Assembly (NCBI RefSeq): GCF_900112585.1
Contig: NZ_FOLY01000006.1
Span: forward strand, 166,280-230,279
From: Kushneria avicenniae
GTDB taxonomy: Bacteria; Pseudomonadota; Gammaproteobacteria; Pseudomonadales; Halomonadaceae
Length of the DNA: 64,000 nt
Reading direction: 5' to 3'
Shown here piece by piece: positions 48,579-60,395 of the stretch. The notes beneath the pieces were generated by a model. That model was not told the DNA's origin, ran no database searches, and saw nothing but the letters and a program-made list of their open reading frames with translations. Numbering within the stretch: the stretch's first letter is position 1; every line of letters starts with the position of its first letter. A program made the translations under genes and the position numbers.

Positions 48579-49979
48579 ATGTCCAATAACAATCATGCCG
48601 GTCCTCATAGCAGTGGCAAGCCGCTTTTCGAGTCCCTGTCGCCGGAAAGGCGCAAGGCCATGCATCAGGTCATCATCGCCTCGGCGATCGGCAACTTCGT
48701 TGAATGGTTCGACTTTGCCGTTTACGGCTTTCTCGCCGTCATCATTTCCCAGCACTTCTTTCCACAGGGGTCGCCGGCTATCGCCCTGCTGCAGACCTTC
48801 GCGGTCTTTGCAGTCTCCTTCGCCCTGCGCCCGTTGGGCGGCCTTTTCTTCGGCCGGCTGGGAGACCGGATCGGACGCAAGCGGGTACTGGCGATCACGA
48901 TCCTGCTGATGGCCAGCGCCACAGCGCTGATCGGTATCCTGCCCACTTACGGCGCCATTGGTCTGGCAGCACCTCTGCTGCTGGCGCTGGCGCGCTGCAT
49001 CCAGGGTTTTTCGGCCGGTGGTGAATACGCCGGGGCCTGCACCTATGTGCTCGAGCATGCGCCAACGCATCAGAAGGCGCGCTATGGCAGCCTGATTCCG
49101 GTATCTACCTTCATGGCCTTTGCCAGCGCCGCCGGGCTGACCCTGCTGCTGGGTATGGTGTTATCTGAGGGCGCCATGCAGGCGTGGGGCTGGCGTGTGC
49201 CATTCTTGATCGCAGCACCGCTGGGCCTGGTCGGCCTTTACATGCGACTGCATCTGGAAGAGTCACCCGCGTTCAAAACGCTGCAGAAGGCCCCTGAAAC
49301 GCCGCATGCCACGGTCAGTGAAACCGTGAAAGTACACGGTGCGACCATTGTCTGCCTCAGTGCCTTCATTTCTGCCACGGCGCTGTCGTTTTACATGTTC
49401 ACGACCTATCTGGTGACCTACATGCAGGTAGCGGGCAATGCCACCATCCGAACGGCGCTGCTGGCCAGTCTGGGCGCGCTGGTATTTTCAGGGCTGCTCT
49501 GCCCGGTCATCGGGCGGCTGTCGGATCGCATTGGACGACGCAACACCATCCGCGGCGCCTGCGGCTCGCTGATGATTGCCGTCTTTCCGGCCTATTATCT
49601 GGCCGGTAGCGGAGAGCTGTGGTCGGCCATGCTGGGCGCCTCCCTGCTGGCCATCGGCGCGGTCATGTGTGGCGTGGTAACCGCCGTGCTGCTGGCCGAG
49701 CAGTTCCCTACCCGGGTGCGCTATACGGCGTCGGCGCTGTGCTACAACGTGGCGTACACGCTGTTCGGGGGCACCGCCCCGCTGATCGCCACCTGGCTGA
49801 TCGATCTGACCGGCCATTCGCTGGCACCGGCCTTTTATCTGATCGCCATCGCAGCGCTGGCCCTTGTTGGCGGGTCGCGACTGCCGGAGTCCGTCAATCG
49901 CTCGCTGGATGACCACGAGACCAGCTGGCATGACAATTCGACGAAGAAAGGACACGGCACAAGGCCCGTGCCCTCCTGA
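48579..49979 (+). CDS. MFS transporter, metabolite:H+ symporter (ProP/ShiA-type) family
   Basis: A 466-aa twelve-helix transporter. The opening [22 protein letters not shown] and the loop motif [17 protein letters not shown] identify the MHS subgroup, whose members carry organic acids, shikimate or osmoprotectants. The second loop motif is [18 protein letters not shown]. Substrate cannot be predicted. AGGA lies eight bases before ATG 48579. It converges with ybeL four bases after its stop. Confidence 0.85.
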   Translation: MSNNNHAGPHSSGKPLFESLSPERRKAMHQVIIASAIGNFVEWFDFAVYGFLAVIISQHFFPQGSPAIALLQTFAVFAVSFALRPLGGLFFGRLGDRIGRKRVLAITILLMASATALIGILPTYGAIGLAAPLLLALARCIQGFSAGGEYAGACTYVLEHAPTHQKARYGSLIPVSTFMAFASAAGLTLLLGMVLSEGAMQAWGWRVPFLIAAPLGLVGLYMRLHLEESPAFKTLQKAPETPHATVSETVKVHGATIVCLSAFISATALSFYMFTTYLVTYMQVAGNATIRTALLASLGALVFSGLLCPVIGRLSDRIGRRNTIRGACGSLMIAVFPAYYLAGSGELWSAMLGASLLAIGAVMCGVVTAVLLAEQFPTRVRYTASALCYNVAYTLFGGTAPLIATWLIDLTGHSLAPAFYLIAIAALALVGGSRLPESVNRSLDDHETSWHDNSTKKGHGTRPVPS

Positions 49980-49983
49980 TCGA

Positions 49984-50574
49984 TCAGCTTCCCGCGCGCT
50001 GAAAATAGCGGTGGCCACACTGGTGGCAGGGCTCCAGCATCTGCCGATAGTGCAGAATGACCGGATGCTCACAGTGGACGCAGGCCATGCGTCCCGGCGC
50101 CACCACCTCGCCCTCGGTATAGTCAGCGCGCGCGACCTCGAGCTCCTCCTCGAAGCGTTGCTGATCAAGCGCAGTCCGGTCAGCCACTGATAAAAGCCCC
50201 TGGCGCAGCCGGTCGGACAACACGCTCAGATCAATCCCCAGAAAGCCCGCCAGACTCTCGCCGCCACTGACCAGATAGCGGCGGAAGTCCCTGACATCAC
50301 GCTCTACCCAGGCCCGCAGTATGGCCAGCTCATCGCGCGTGAACTCCTCGACATCGGCCTCGAAGCTCAGGGCCTCATCAAGCTCCTCCTGCAGGCCCTC
50401 ACGAGAGAGCGAATCGCTGCGATCATTAAAGCGTGCCACGATGCGCTCATAGGCCTCCGACAGACGATTGCTGTCGTGACCTCCGGACGTTCCCGACGCG
50501 TGTTCGGCCACCTCAGGCCGGTGTGAAACCGCTGCCGGATCGTTGTCTCTTGCGGGTTTGTCATGCTCAGCCAT
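49984..50574 (-). CDS. ybeL: Zinc-ribbon protein YbeL (DUF1451)
   Basis: A 196-aa acidic protein. The central part (about 35-130) is helical with the ERIVARFNDRSDSLSREGLQEELDEAL and FTRDELAILRAWVERDVRDF segments of DUF1451. A C-terminal zinc ribbon has the cysteines CVHCEH and CHQCGH. The function is unknown. Position next to leuS matches E. coli. AAGGAGC lies six bases before the ATG. A charged, low-complexity N-terminal 35 residues is longer than in E. coli. Confidence 0.85.
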   Translation of the reverse strand: MAEHDKPARDNDPAAVSHRPEVAEHASGTSGGHDSNRLSEAYERIVARFNDRSDSLSREGLQEELDEALSFEADVEEFTRDELAILRAWVERDVRDFRRYLVSGGESLAGFLGIDLSVLSDRLRQGLLSVADRTALDQQRFEEELEVARADYTEGEVVAPGRMACVHCEHPVILHYRQMLEPCHQCGHRYFQRAGS

Positions 50575-50745
50575 GGCCCAGCTCCTTGCGTGTGTGTTTG
50601 ATGATATAAACGTCGCGGCTCGGGCCTACCTGTCACTGGCCGAGTCGGGTATCCTTGATCACCACCAGCGGCCGGATCGATGTCGTCGTTTCAAGCATTG
50701 ACGGCTCAGGGCGCGCTGTCCAGAACGATGTTGATCGCATCATGA

Positions 50746-53427
<2,682 letters not shown>

Positions 53428-53448
53428 GCCCGACCTTCCCGAAGGGTT

Positions 53449-53468
53449 CCCGCCGGGTCGCCGGCGGG
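53449..53468 (+). other. GC-rich hairpin between leuS and lptE
   Basis: A perfect 8-bp stem CCCGCCGG / CCGGCGGG with a GTCG tetraloop and no T run. Without the run it is unlikely to be a full terminator; it may be a processing or stabilising element between two co-transcribed genes. Confidence 0.5.
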
Positions 53469-53514
53469 ACATCAGGATATCCATGCTGTCGTTGCGGCAT
53501 ACAAGGAGTTCAAG

Positions 53515-54060
53515 GTGAAAAGACGCTCGTTTCTTGCAGGTCTGACCGGTATCGGTCTTGTCCTCGTACTGGCAGGCTGTGGTTTCCAGCTTCGCGGCAC
53601 GGGTCCCGGCAGTACCCTGACACTGGGTGAGCTGGCCCTGGAAAGCGCCGGCGGCCCGACCAGCGCACTCACGCGTGAGGTCACCCAGGAACTCAACAGT
53701 GCTGGCGTCACCCTCAGTGATCAGGCACCGCTGCGCCTCAACCTGGGCGATGAAGCGTTCCAGGAGCGGGAGCTGACCTATGGCGATGCCGGTACTCAGG
53801 AGCGCCAGCTGACCCTGACCGTGCCGTGGTCGCTGCAGCGGGTCGCTGACGGCGCCTACCTGACCAGCCAGGAAGAAGTGGTGGTCTCGGGCACCTTCTA
53901 TACCAGCAGCGACCAGTTGCTCACGCGTGATGATGCTCGTAATGCGCTGAAGGAAGAACTGAACAGGGAGGCAGCTCGTCGCCTGATCGACCGACTGCAG
54001 GTCTATCAGCCGGAGAGCACCGGTAACGCCCCGGCCGCTCCGACGGCATCATCATCCTGA
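53515..54060 (+). CDS. lptE: LPS-assembly lipoprotein LptE
   Basis: A 181-aa outer-membrane lipoprotein that plugs LptD during lipopolysaccharide insertion. It starts at GTG 53515 with AGGAG six bases upstream. The signal sequence ends in the lipobox LAGC (Cys at about residue 22), followed by GFQLRGTG, typical of the family. The C-terminal tail is Pro/Ala/Ser-rich. It sits between leuS and holA, the conserved order. Confidence 0.93.
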   Translation: MKRRSFLAGLTGIGLVLVLAGCGFQLRGTGPGSTLTLGELALESAGGPTSALTREVTQELNSAGVTLSDQAPLRLNLGDEAFQERELTYGDAGTQERQLTLTVPWSLQRVADGAYLTSQEEVVVSGTFYTSSDQLLTRDDARNALKEELNREAARRLIDRLQVYQPESTGNAPAAPTASSS

Positions 54061-54073
54061 AGGCCCGACTGGA

Positions 54074-55147
54074 ATGAGGGTCTACCCGGACAAGCTCCCG
54101 GAGCAGCTCGCTCGCCGGCTATCGCCCATTTATATCGTGGCCGGCGAGGAGCCATTGCTGCATATGGAGGCCTGCGACGCGATTAGACATCGCGCCCGCG
54201 AGGCAGGTGTCGAGGAGCGTGAAATCCTGCAGGTGGAGCAGGGATTTGGCTGGCATCAGCTGATGGAAAGCGCCAACAGCCTGTCGCTGTTTGCCACTTC
54301 CCGTCTGATCGAGCTGCGACTGGGGTCCCAGTCGCCCGGTCAGGAAGGCGGACGTGCTCTGGAAGCTTACGCGCAGCAGGCCGATGACAGCAGCGATATC
54401 CTGCTGATCAGTGCCGGTCGCATGGAGCGACGTCTTTTACAGAGCAAATGGTTCAAGGCGATCGAAAGCAAGGGCGTACATGTACCGGTATGGCCCGTCG
54501 ATCACCAGCGTCTGCATTTCTGGGTGCGTGACCGCGCCGGTCGCCATGGGCTGGATCTGGATCAGGAAGCGGCACGCCTGCTGGCCGAGCGTACCGAAGG
54601 CAATCTGCTGGCCGCGGATCAGGCTCTGATCCGGCTGGCACTGGTGCACCCGCCCGGGGCACGACTCAATGCACAGGCCGTGGCGGCCGATACGGAAGAC
54701 AGTGCCCGCTTTGATGTCTTCAATCTGACGGATGCCTGCTTGCGCGGTGAGCGCGACCGGGCAGTCAGAATCGTGTCGGGACTGCGAGAGGAAGGCATCG
54801 AGGCCCCCGTGGTGCTGTGGGCACTGACACGAGAGCTGCGCACGCTGCTCTCCGTTCGCCAACACATGGATCAGGGCCAGAGCCTTGAACATGCCTGCAA
54901 GGCCCAGAAACCCATGATTCCGGAAAAGCGACGTCCCCAGTATCAGCAGGCCCTGAAAAGACTGCCCCTGAAGCGCCTGCACAAGCTTTTGCTGCTGTCA
55001 CAGCGTATCGACCAGGCCATCAAGGGCGCCGCTGCACTGCCCACCTGGGCAAGCCTGGCCGACCTGGCTCTGACGCTTGCCGGCGGGCGAGGCATACTGG
55101 CCGAAATGCCGGACAGTTACCGTATCACCACAGCAGGACGCGGCTGA
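54074..55147 (+). CDS. holA: DNA polymerase III subunit delta
   Basis: A 357-aa clamp-loader subunit that opens the beta clamp. Its N-terminal domain starts with VYPDKLPEQLARRLSPIYIVAGEEPLL and has the delta-type AERTEGNLLAADQALIRLALV segment, then helical C-terminal lid regions (VLWALTRELRTLL). It starts 13 bases after lptE. The following membrane protein starts four bases after its stop. Confidence 0.95.
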   Translation: MRVYPDKLPEQLARRLSPIYIVAGEEPLLHMEACDAIRHRAREAGVEEREILQVEQGFGWHQLMESANSLSLFATSRLIELRLGSQSPGQEGGRALEAYAQQADDSSDILLISAGRMERRLLQSKWFKAIESKGVHVPVWPVDHQRLHFWVRDRAGRHGLDLDQEAARLLAERTEGNLLAADQALIRLALVHPPGARLNAQAVAADTEDSARFDVFNLTDACLRGERDRAVRIVSGLREEGIEAPVVLWALTRELRTLLSVRQHMDQGQSLEHACKAQKPMIPEKRRPQYQQALKRLPLKRLHKLLLLSQRIDQAIKGAAALPTWASLADLALTLAGGRGILAEMPDSYRITTAGRG

Positions 55148-55151
55148 CATC

Positions 55152-56255
55152 ATGACGGATCTGCCCGGTTTCGTACCTGCACGACTGGAGCGACTCTACC
55201 ACTGGCTGCGTCGCTATTACTGGCTATGGCCGCTGATCAGCTTTGGCAGCGGTATCTTCAGTTTTTTCCTGATCAGCCGTCAGCAAACGCTGGGTGCATG
55301 GCTGGCGCTGGCCCTGCTGCTGACCTGGCTTTTGCTGTCGCTTGAAAGCCTCTGGAGCTGGTGGCATCGCCACCGTGAGCACTCATCGCTGCCACGGCTT
55401 CTGGCCACCTTCTGCGCGCAGTTGACCCACCAGGAAACCCTGTTTTTCTGCCTGCCCTTTTTTTTGATCACTACCGTCTGGAGCAGCGGGCAGGCCATCT
55501 TTACCGGACTGCTGGTGCTCTGCGCCGTGATCTCCATCGTGGACCCGCTCTATTTTCGCATCGCCGAAAAGCGCCGCTGGCTCTATTTCAGCTATCACGC
55601 GCTTTGCGTGTTTGCCGTGCTATTGGTAGTCGGCCCACTGCTGCTGCGGCTGTCTACCGGTACCAGCCTGTTGCTGGCCGCCATTGTCTTCCCGCTGGTT
55701 GCCCTGCCCAGCCTGATCAGTGTTCTACGCCCCGACCGCGCATGGCGCTGGCTGGCGCTGGTCATGCTGGCCATCGGCATCAGCGGCGGGGCCTGGGCAA
55801 TGCGGACCTTCATTCCGCCCGCCACGCTCTGGATCGATGCCAGCGCCCTGTCGCCTTCCTTCGATACGGCCGCCCGACAGCCACAGGGCAGCATGGCCCT
55901 GACCACCGATAATCTTCGCGCCCGTGGGCTTTACGCCTTTACGGCCGTGCATGCCCCGCTGGGGCTCAACGAACACATTCGCCACGTCTGGCGTCACAAC
56001 GGTCAGGTAGTGGATGAGATTGATCTGACCATTCAGGGTGGACGCGATCAGGGCTATCGCGCCTGGTCGCGCAAGCAGCACTTCGGACCGAACAGCGAAG
56101 GTGCCTGGCAGGTCGATGTCGTAACGGATGCCGGACAGCGCCTCGGCGTGATACGCTTTGACGTTGTCGACGATGCCAATCAGGCACGCACGGCTGATGG
56201 CCGTCTTGAAAGGACGCCGGGTATCGGATGGCTGCGCCAGGATCAAAAGAATTGA
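55152..56255 (+). CDS. DUF5924 family membrane protein with C-terminal DUF2914-type domain
   Basis: A 367-aa protein with about seven predicted membrane helices (residues 20-235) and a C-terminal soluble domain (about 260-367; FTAVHAPLGLNEHIRHVWRHNGQVVDEIDL, RAWSRKQHFGPNSEGAWQVDVVTDAGQRLGVIRF). The soluble part looks like DUF2914, predicted to be a periplasmic beta-sandwich. Function is unknown. Its start lies four bases after holA, so it is probably transcribed with it. Confidence 0.75.
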   Translation: MTDLPGFVPARLERLYHWLRRYYWLWPLISFGSGIFSFFLISRQQTLGAWLALALLLTWLLLSLESLWSWWHRHREHSSLPRLLATFCAQLTHQETLFFCLPFFLITTVWSSGQAIFTGLLVLCAVISIVDPLYFRIAEKRRWLYFSYHALCVFAVLLVVGPLLLRLSTGTSLLLAAIVFPLVALPSLISVLRPDRAWRWLALVMLAIGISGGAWAMRTFIPPATLWIDASALSPSFDTAARQPQGSMALTTDNLRARGLYAFTAVHAPLGLNEHIRHVWRHNGQVVDEIDLTIQGGRDQGYRAWSRKQHFGPNSEGAWQVDVVTDAGQRLGVIRFDVVDDANQARTADGRLERTPGIGWLRQDQKN

Positions 56256-56335
56256 TCCCGGACCAAAGTTAACCTGCATCAAGGCACCAGAATTGGAAAG
56301 AATCGGCGCCTGATCAATCACGGCCAACGAATAAT

Positions 56336-56788
56336 ATGCACGAATCTCTCTGCCTCAAGGTTTCGCGTGTACCGCGACTGTGGCGCGCTGTCATCGACAA
56401 GCGTCTGGCGCCACTCGGCATGACGCATACGCGATGGGTCACGCTTTATCATTTATGGCGCTATGGAGATGGTCAGGCGCAGTGCGATCTGGCACGCACC
56501 ATCGGCGTTGAAGCACCATCACTGGTCCGCACGCTTGACCAGCTGGGTGAACAGGGGCTGATCGAGCGTCGTCCCAGCGAGGAAGATCGTCGCACCAAGC
56601 TTGTCTATCTCACGGATCGCGCCACGCCCTTGCTCGAAAAAATCGAGAAGGCCGTCAATGACGCCCGTTGCGACATGCTCAGGGACATCAGCGAGGAAGA
56701 TCTGGAGCATTTCGAACGCGTGCTGACCCTGATCGAAAGCAACGGCAGCCATGAGCTGTCGTTGCGTGACAGCGATCCGTCTTCCTGA
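56336..56788 (+). CDS. slyA: MarR-family regulator (SlyA-like)
   Basis: A 150-aa winged-helix regulator. The body MTHTRWVTLYHLWRYGDGQAQCDLARTIGVEAPSLVRTLDQLGEQGLIERRPSEEDRRTKLVYLT matches the SlyA/RovA recognition helix and wing. SlyA-type proteins counteract H-NS silencing or respond to small aromatics. The ATG has only a weak ribosome binding site. It stands alone between the DUF5924 gene and the stress protein, so the target is unknown. Confidence 0.82.
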   Translation: MHESLCLKVSRVPRLWRAVIDKRLAPLGMTHTRWVTLYHLWRYGDGQAQCDLARTIGVEAPSLVRTLDQLGEQGLIERRPSEEDRRTKLVYLTDRATPLLEKIEKAVNDARCDMLRDISEEDLEHFERVLTLIESNGSHELSLRDSDPSS

Positions 56789-56935
56789 GCCAGTTTTTAC
56801 CCGCACCGGTTTTCTATCCTCTTCCCTCCCATAGTGTCAGCGGCTAAATTAAGAGTGTTGTCGCTGACAGGGTGTTCCCGACGGATCGAGCCACAGCGCC
56901 ACGCGCCTAGGATAACATGACGGGAGAACAGGAAC

Positions 56936-57394
56936 ATGAGCGAACACTATCAGCACGTACTGGTTGCCGTTGATCTGACACGCGACTCGGGACTGGTTCT
57001 GGCGCGCGCCATACGTATTGCACGGCGAAACCAGAACGCACGGGTATCCATCATCCACACGCTTGAGCCGCTGGGATTTGCCTATGGTGGCGATATTCCA
57101 ATGGATCTCACCAGTATTCAGGATCAGCTGGATGGTCACGCCAGGGATCGCCTGGCCGAGATTGCCGATCCGCACGGCATTCCGCGAGAGGATCAGCATG
57201 TGGTGGTCGGCATGCCTGATGCCGAGATTCACCGATTTGCCGGCGAACACCACGTGGATCTGATTGTGGTCGGCTCTCATGGTAGAACCGGATTTGCCCT
57301 GCTGTTGGGCTCGACCTCGACCGGGGTGCTGCACGGTGCCAAATGCGACGTACTGGCCGTACGCGTCGGTGCTGAGGGTGAGGCCACCGAATAA
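56936..57394 (+). CDS. Universal stress protein (UspA family)
   Basis: A 152-aa Usp domain. YQHVLVAVDLTRDSGLVLARAIRIA is the first strand and helix. The C-terminal LIVVGSHGRTGFALLLGSTSTGVLHGAKCDVLAVR carries the ATP-binding G-2x-G-9x-G-(S/T) type motif, although the residue after the last Gly differs slightly from the classical form. AGGA lies five bases before the ATG. It ends with a strong bidirectional terminator. Confidence 0.88.
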   Translation: MSEHYQHVLVAVDLTRDSGLVLARAIRIARRNQNARVSIIHTLEPLGFAYGGDIPMDLTSIQDQLDGHARDRLAEIADPHGIPREDQHVVVGMPDAEIHRFAGEHHVDLIVVGSHGRTGFALLLGSTSTGVLHGAKCDVLAVRVGAEGEATE

Positions 57395-57421
57395 GTGCCG
57401 CACACCTACAGCTGAAAAAAA

Positions 57422-57453
57422 GGGGGCGCCGTCGATGACGGCGCCCCCTTTTT
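57422..57453. terminator. Bidirectional terminator between the Usp gene and uup
   Basis: A perfect 12-bp stem GGGGGCGCCGTC / GACGGCGCCCCC with a GAT loop, flanked by seven A on the left and five T on the right. It serves both convergent genes. Confidence 0.93.
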
Positions 57454-57493
57454 AATGTCTGACCCACCTCAACGGTGGACCAGGGACTCGACT

Positions 57494-59401
57494 CTAGTCG
57501 CCTTCCAGTTCCAGCCAGCGCTCCATTGCCTCTTCAAGCTCCTGCTGGGCATTGCCATGATCGGCCAGCGTGGCATTGATGCTGTCGCTGTCCTGCTGAT
57601 AGAAGTCGGGCGAGGCAATGGTCGCTTCAAGCTCGGCGATACGTGTTTCAATCTGCTCGATTCTGGCGGGCAGCTGTTCAAGTTCACGCTGAAGCTTGTA
57701 GCTGAGCTTTTTCCTGGCAGGCGCCGTCGGCGCACTGTTCTGCGGGTCTGTCGGTTTTTCAGCGGGCGCCTTGTCGACGCTCTGATCGCGTCCCCGCAGT
57801 TCACCGGGGGCTGGTGGCAGCTTGCCTCCCTGGCGAATCCAGTCGGTATAGCCACCGACATAGTCGCGGATGACACCCTCGCCTTCAAAGGCCAGCACAC
57901 TGGTCACCACGTTGTCCATGAAGGCACGGTCGTGACTGACCAGCAGCAGCGTGCCGTCAAAGTTGATCAGAAGCTCCTCGAGCAGCTCCAGCGTTTCCAC
58001 ATCCAGATCATTGGTCGGCTCATCGAGCACCAACACATTGGCCGGCTGGGTAAACAGCTTGGCCAGCAGCAGGCGGTTGGACTCGCCGCCGGACAGGGCC
58101 CTGACAGGCTGTCGGGCACGATCGGGCGAGAACAGGAAATCCTGCAGATAGCTCATGACGTGACGGTCACGACCGTTGATGGTGACCTGATCACGCCCAC
58201 CGGCCACGTTGTCCAGCACGGTCGCCTCAGGATCCAGCCCGGCACGAAGCTGATCAAAATAGGCGACCTTGAGGTTGGTGCCTTCCCGAACGCTTCCTTC
58301 ATGCGGTTCGAGCTCCCCCAGCAGAATCTTTAAAAGCGTGGTCTTGCCGGCACCGTTGCGACCGATGAAGCCGATACGATCGCCGCGCTGTATCTCGATG
58401 GAGAGATCGCGAACGACCCAGTCCTGACCAAAGCGATGGCTGACGTTTTCAAGCTCCACAACGCGCTTGCCGCTGCGCTCGCCGCTGTCGACATTGAGAT
58501 TGGCACTGCCCTGACGTTCGCGACGCTCGGCGCGTTCGGCTCGCAGCTTTTCAAGCGCACGAACACGCCCTTCGTTACGGGTTCGACGTGCCTTGACGCC
58601 CTGGCGGATCCAGCGCTCCTCGGCCGCCAGCTTCTTGTCGAACTCTTCGCGTTCGCGCGATTCGACCTCAAGCTCATGCTGTTTTTGAGCCTGATATTTG
58701 TCGTAGTCGCCCGGATAGCGACCCAGGCGCCCGCGATCCAGCTCCAGAATGCCGGTCGCCAGGCGCTTGAGGAAGGCGCGGTCGTGAGTAATGAACAGTA
58801 CCGAGCCGTTGAACTGCAAAAGCTGCTCTTCAAGCCAGTAGATGGTGTCCAGATCCAGATGGTTGGTCGGCTCATCCAGCAGCAGCACATCCGGATCGAC
58901 CACCAGCGCACGCGCGAGCGCCACACGTCGGCGCCAGCCGCCCGAAAGCCCTTCCATCATGGTGTTGGCCGGCAGACCAAGGCGAGTGAGCACGGTGTCG
59001 ATACGCTGGTGATAGGACCAGCCGTCCCGTGCCTCGATGGCCGTCTGCAGCGTGGCCAGACGATTCATGTCGGGGTCGGGGGAGTCAATCAGGTGCTGGT
59101 ACTGACTCAGAAGCTCACCGGTTTCGGGCAGCCCTTCGGCCACCACATCGAAAATGGTACGCCCCTCTGCCGGTGGCAGGTGCTGTAACAGCGTACCCAC
59201 ACGAAGCCCCGGCATGCGCCAGATATTGCCGCCGTCAGGCAACGCCCGCCCCTCGATCAGAGACATCAGGGTGGACTTTCCGGTGCCGTTGCGACCTACC
59301 AGGGCCAGACGCTCGCCCTTTTCAAGGACAAGGTCGGCACCATCGAGCAGCACATGCGTGCCGTAGGCCAGTTGAAGCTGTTCCAGTCGTAAAAGCGTCA
59401 T
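57494..59401 (-). CDS. uup: ABC-F ATPase Uup
   Basis: A 635-aa soluble protein, the same length as E. coli Uup, with two ABC domains. Walker A motifs are LVGRNGTGKST and FIGRNGAGKTT, signatures LSGGWRRRVALARA and LSGGESNRLLLAKLF, and Walker B motifs DVLLLDEPTNHLD and NVLVLDEPTNDLD. The Uup-type C-terminal coiled coil (about 560-635; KLSYKLQRELEQLPARIEQIE) binds DNA or branched structures. ABC-F proteins act on ribosomes. It starts at ATG 59401 (TLLRLEQLQLAYG); longer frames upstream are rejected because of composition. Confidence 0.94.
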   Translation of the reverse strand: MTLLRLEQLQLAYGTHVLLDGADLVLEKGERLALVGRNGTGKSTLMSLIEGRALPDGGNIWRMPGLRVGTLLQHLPPAEGRTIFDVVAEGLPETGELLSQYQHLIDSPDPDMNRLATLQTAIEARDGWSYHQRIDTVLTRLGLPANTMMEGLSGGWRRRVALARALVVDPDVLLLDEPTNHLDLDTIYWLEEQLLQFNGSVLFITHDRAFLKRLATGILELDRGRLGRYPGDYDKYQAQKQHELEVESREREEFDKKLAAEERWIRQGVKARRTRNEGRVRALEKLRAERAERRERQGSANLNVDSGERSGKRVVELENVSHRFGQDWVVRDLSIEIQRGDRIGFIGRNGAGKTTLLKILLGELEPHEGSVREGTNLKVAYFDQLRAGLDPEATVLDNVAGGRDQVTINGRDRHVMSYLQDFLFSPDRARQPVRALSGGESNRLLLAKLFTQPANVLVLDEPTNDLDVETLELLEELLINFDGTLLLVSHDRAFMDNVVTSVLAFEGEGVIRDYVGGYTDWIRQGGKLPPAPGELRGRDQSVDKAPAEKPTDPQNSAPTAPARKKLSYKLQRELEQLPARIEQIETRIAELEATIASPDFYQQDSDSINATLADHGNAQQELEEAMERWLELEGD

Positions 59402-59543
59402 GGAGCTCTGCAAATTGGTGAAAGCGTTTGCGAAGGTGACATTGTATCTCATCCACCGGGGATATGGCTGCCGGCACATGGGACATCGGCAAACACGCTG
59501 TCCTACAATGTCTGCCGGAAATCTCATGACTCACGGAGACGGC

Positions 59544-60377
59544 ATGCTGCCTGACGCCCTGTGCTTTCAGTCACCGGAACCCCTGATCGATATCGGTGCC
59601 AACCTGACGCACGAAAGCTTTAACCATGATCTGGATGCCGTGCTCGAACGCGCCGCGCGCGCCAATCTGACCGCCATGGTGCTGACCGGAACGGATCGCG
59701 CCAGCATCGAGGCCAGCGCCGCGCTGACCGAGCAGTCACATCCCGTTGCCCTCTATGCGACCGCCGGACTGCACCCTCATCATGCGGGTGAATTCGACAA
59801 CTCGCTGCAGCGCTTCATTGAAGGGTATCTGGATCATCCGCGGGTACTGGCCGTTGGTGAATGCGGGCTGGACTATCATCGCAATTTTTCCTCACCCTCG
59901 GATCAACGGCGCGCTTTCGAGGCCCATCTCGAGATGGCCGCGCGCACAAAAAAACCGCTTTTCCTGCACGAGCGTGATGCCGGCAGTGACATGCTGGACA
60001 TGCTGGGTCAGTGGCGCGATGACATCGGTCCGGCCGTCATCCACTGCTTTACCGGCGACAAGCAGACCCTGTACGGCTATCTGGACATGGATCTTTATGT
60101 CGGCCAGACCGGCTGGCTGTGCGACGAGCGCCGCGGCGAGCATCTGCGCGAGCTGGTCGGTGATATTCCGGCCGATCGCCTGATGATCGAGACCGACTGC
60201 CCTTATCTGCTGCCACGCAACCTGCCCGCCAGACTCAAGGGCAGACGCCATGAGCCCGCGCTGCTGCCCTGGATCTGCAGGGAAATTGCCGCCTGCAGGG
60301 GCGTCAGTGAGGCCGAACTGGCCCGGCAGACCACGTCAAACGCGCGCGCCTTTTTCAACATCACTGATTCCATCTAA
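59544..60377 (+). CDS. tatD: TatD-family metal-dependent DNase
   Basis: A 277-aa TIM-barrel nuclease. The N-terminal motif is IDIGANLTHESFNHD, the TatD version where the HxH metal pair of YcfH-like proteins is replaced by N-x-T, so this is TatD proper. Other motifs are AVGECGLDYHRNFS, HLEMAARTKKPLFLHERDA, VIHCFTGDKQT and RLMIETDCPYLLP. GGAG lies five bases before ATG 59544; an in-frame ATG at 59526 is possible. It is divergent from uup. The tat translocase genes are not nearby. Confidence 0.93.
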   Translation: MLPDALCFQSPEPLIDIGANLTHESFNHDLDAVLERAARANLTAMVLTGTDRASIEASAALTEQSHPVALYATAGLHPHHAGEFDNSLQRFIEGYLDHPRVLAVGECGLDYHRNFSSPSDQRRAFEAHLEMAARTKKPLFLHERDAGSDMLDMLGQWRDDIGPAVIHCFTGDKQTLYGYLDMDLYVGQTGWLCDERRGEHLRELVGDIPADRLMIETDCPYLLPRNLPARLKGRRHEPALLPWICREIAACRGVSEAELARQTTSNARAFFNITDSI

Positions 60378-60395
60378 CGCCGGGACATCACGATC

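Noticed and set aside
49951..49972. Inverted repeat at the 3' end of the MFS gene as terminator
   Set aside because: The repeat is short, lies within the coding sequence and has no T run.
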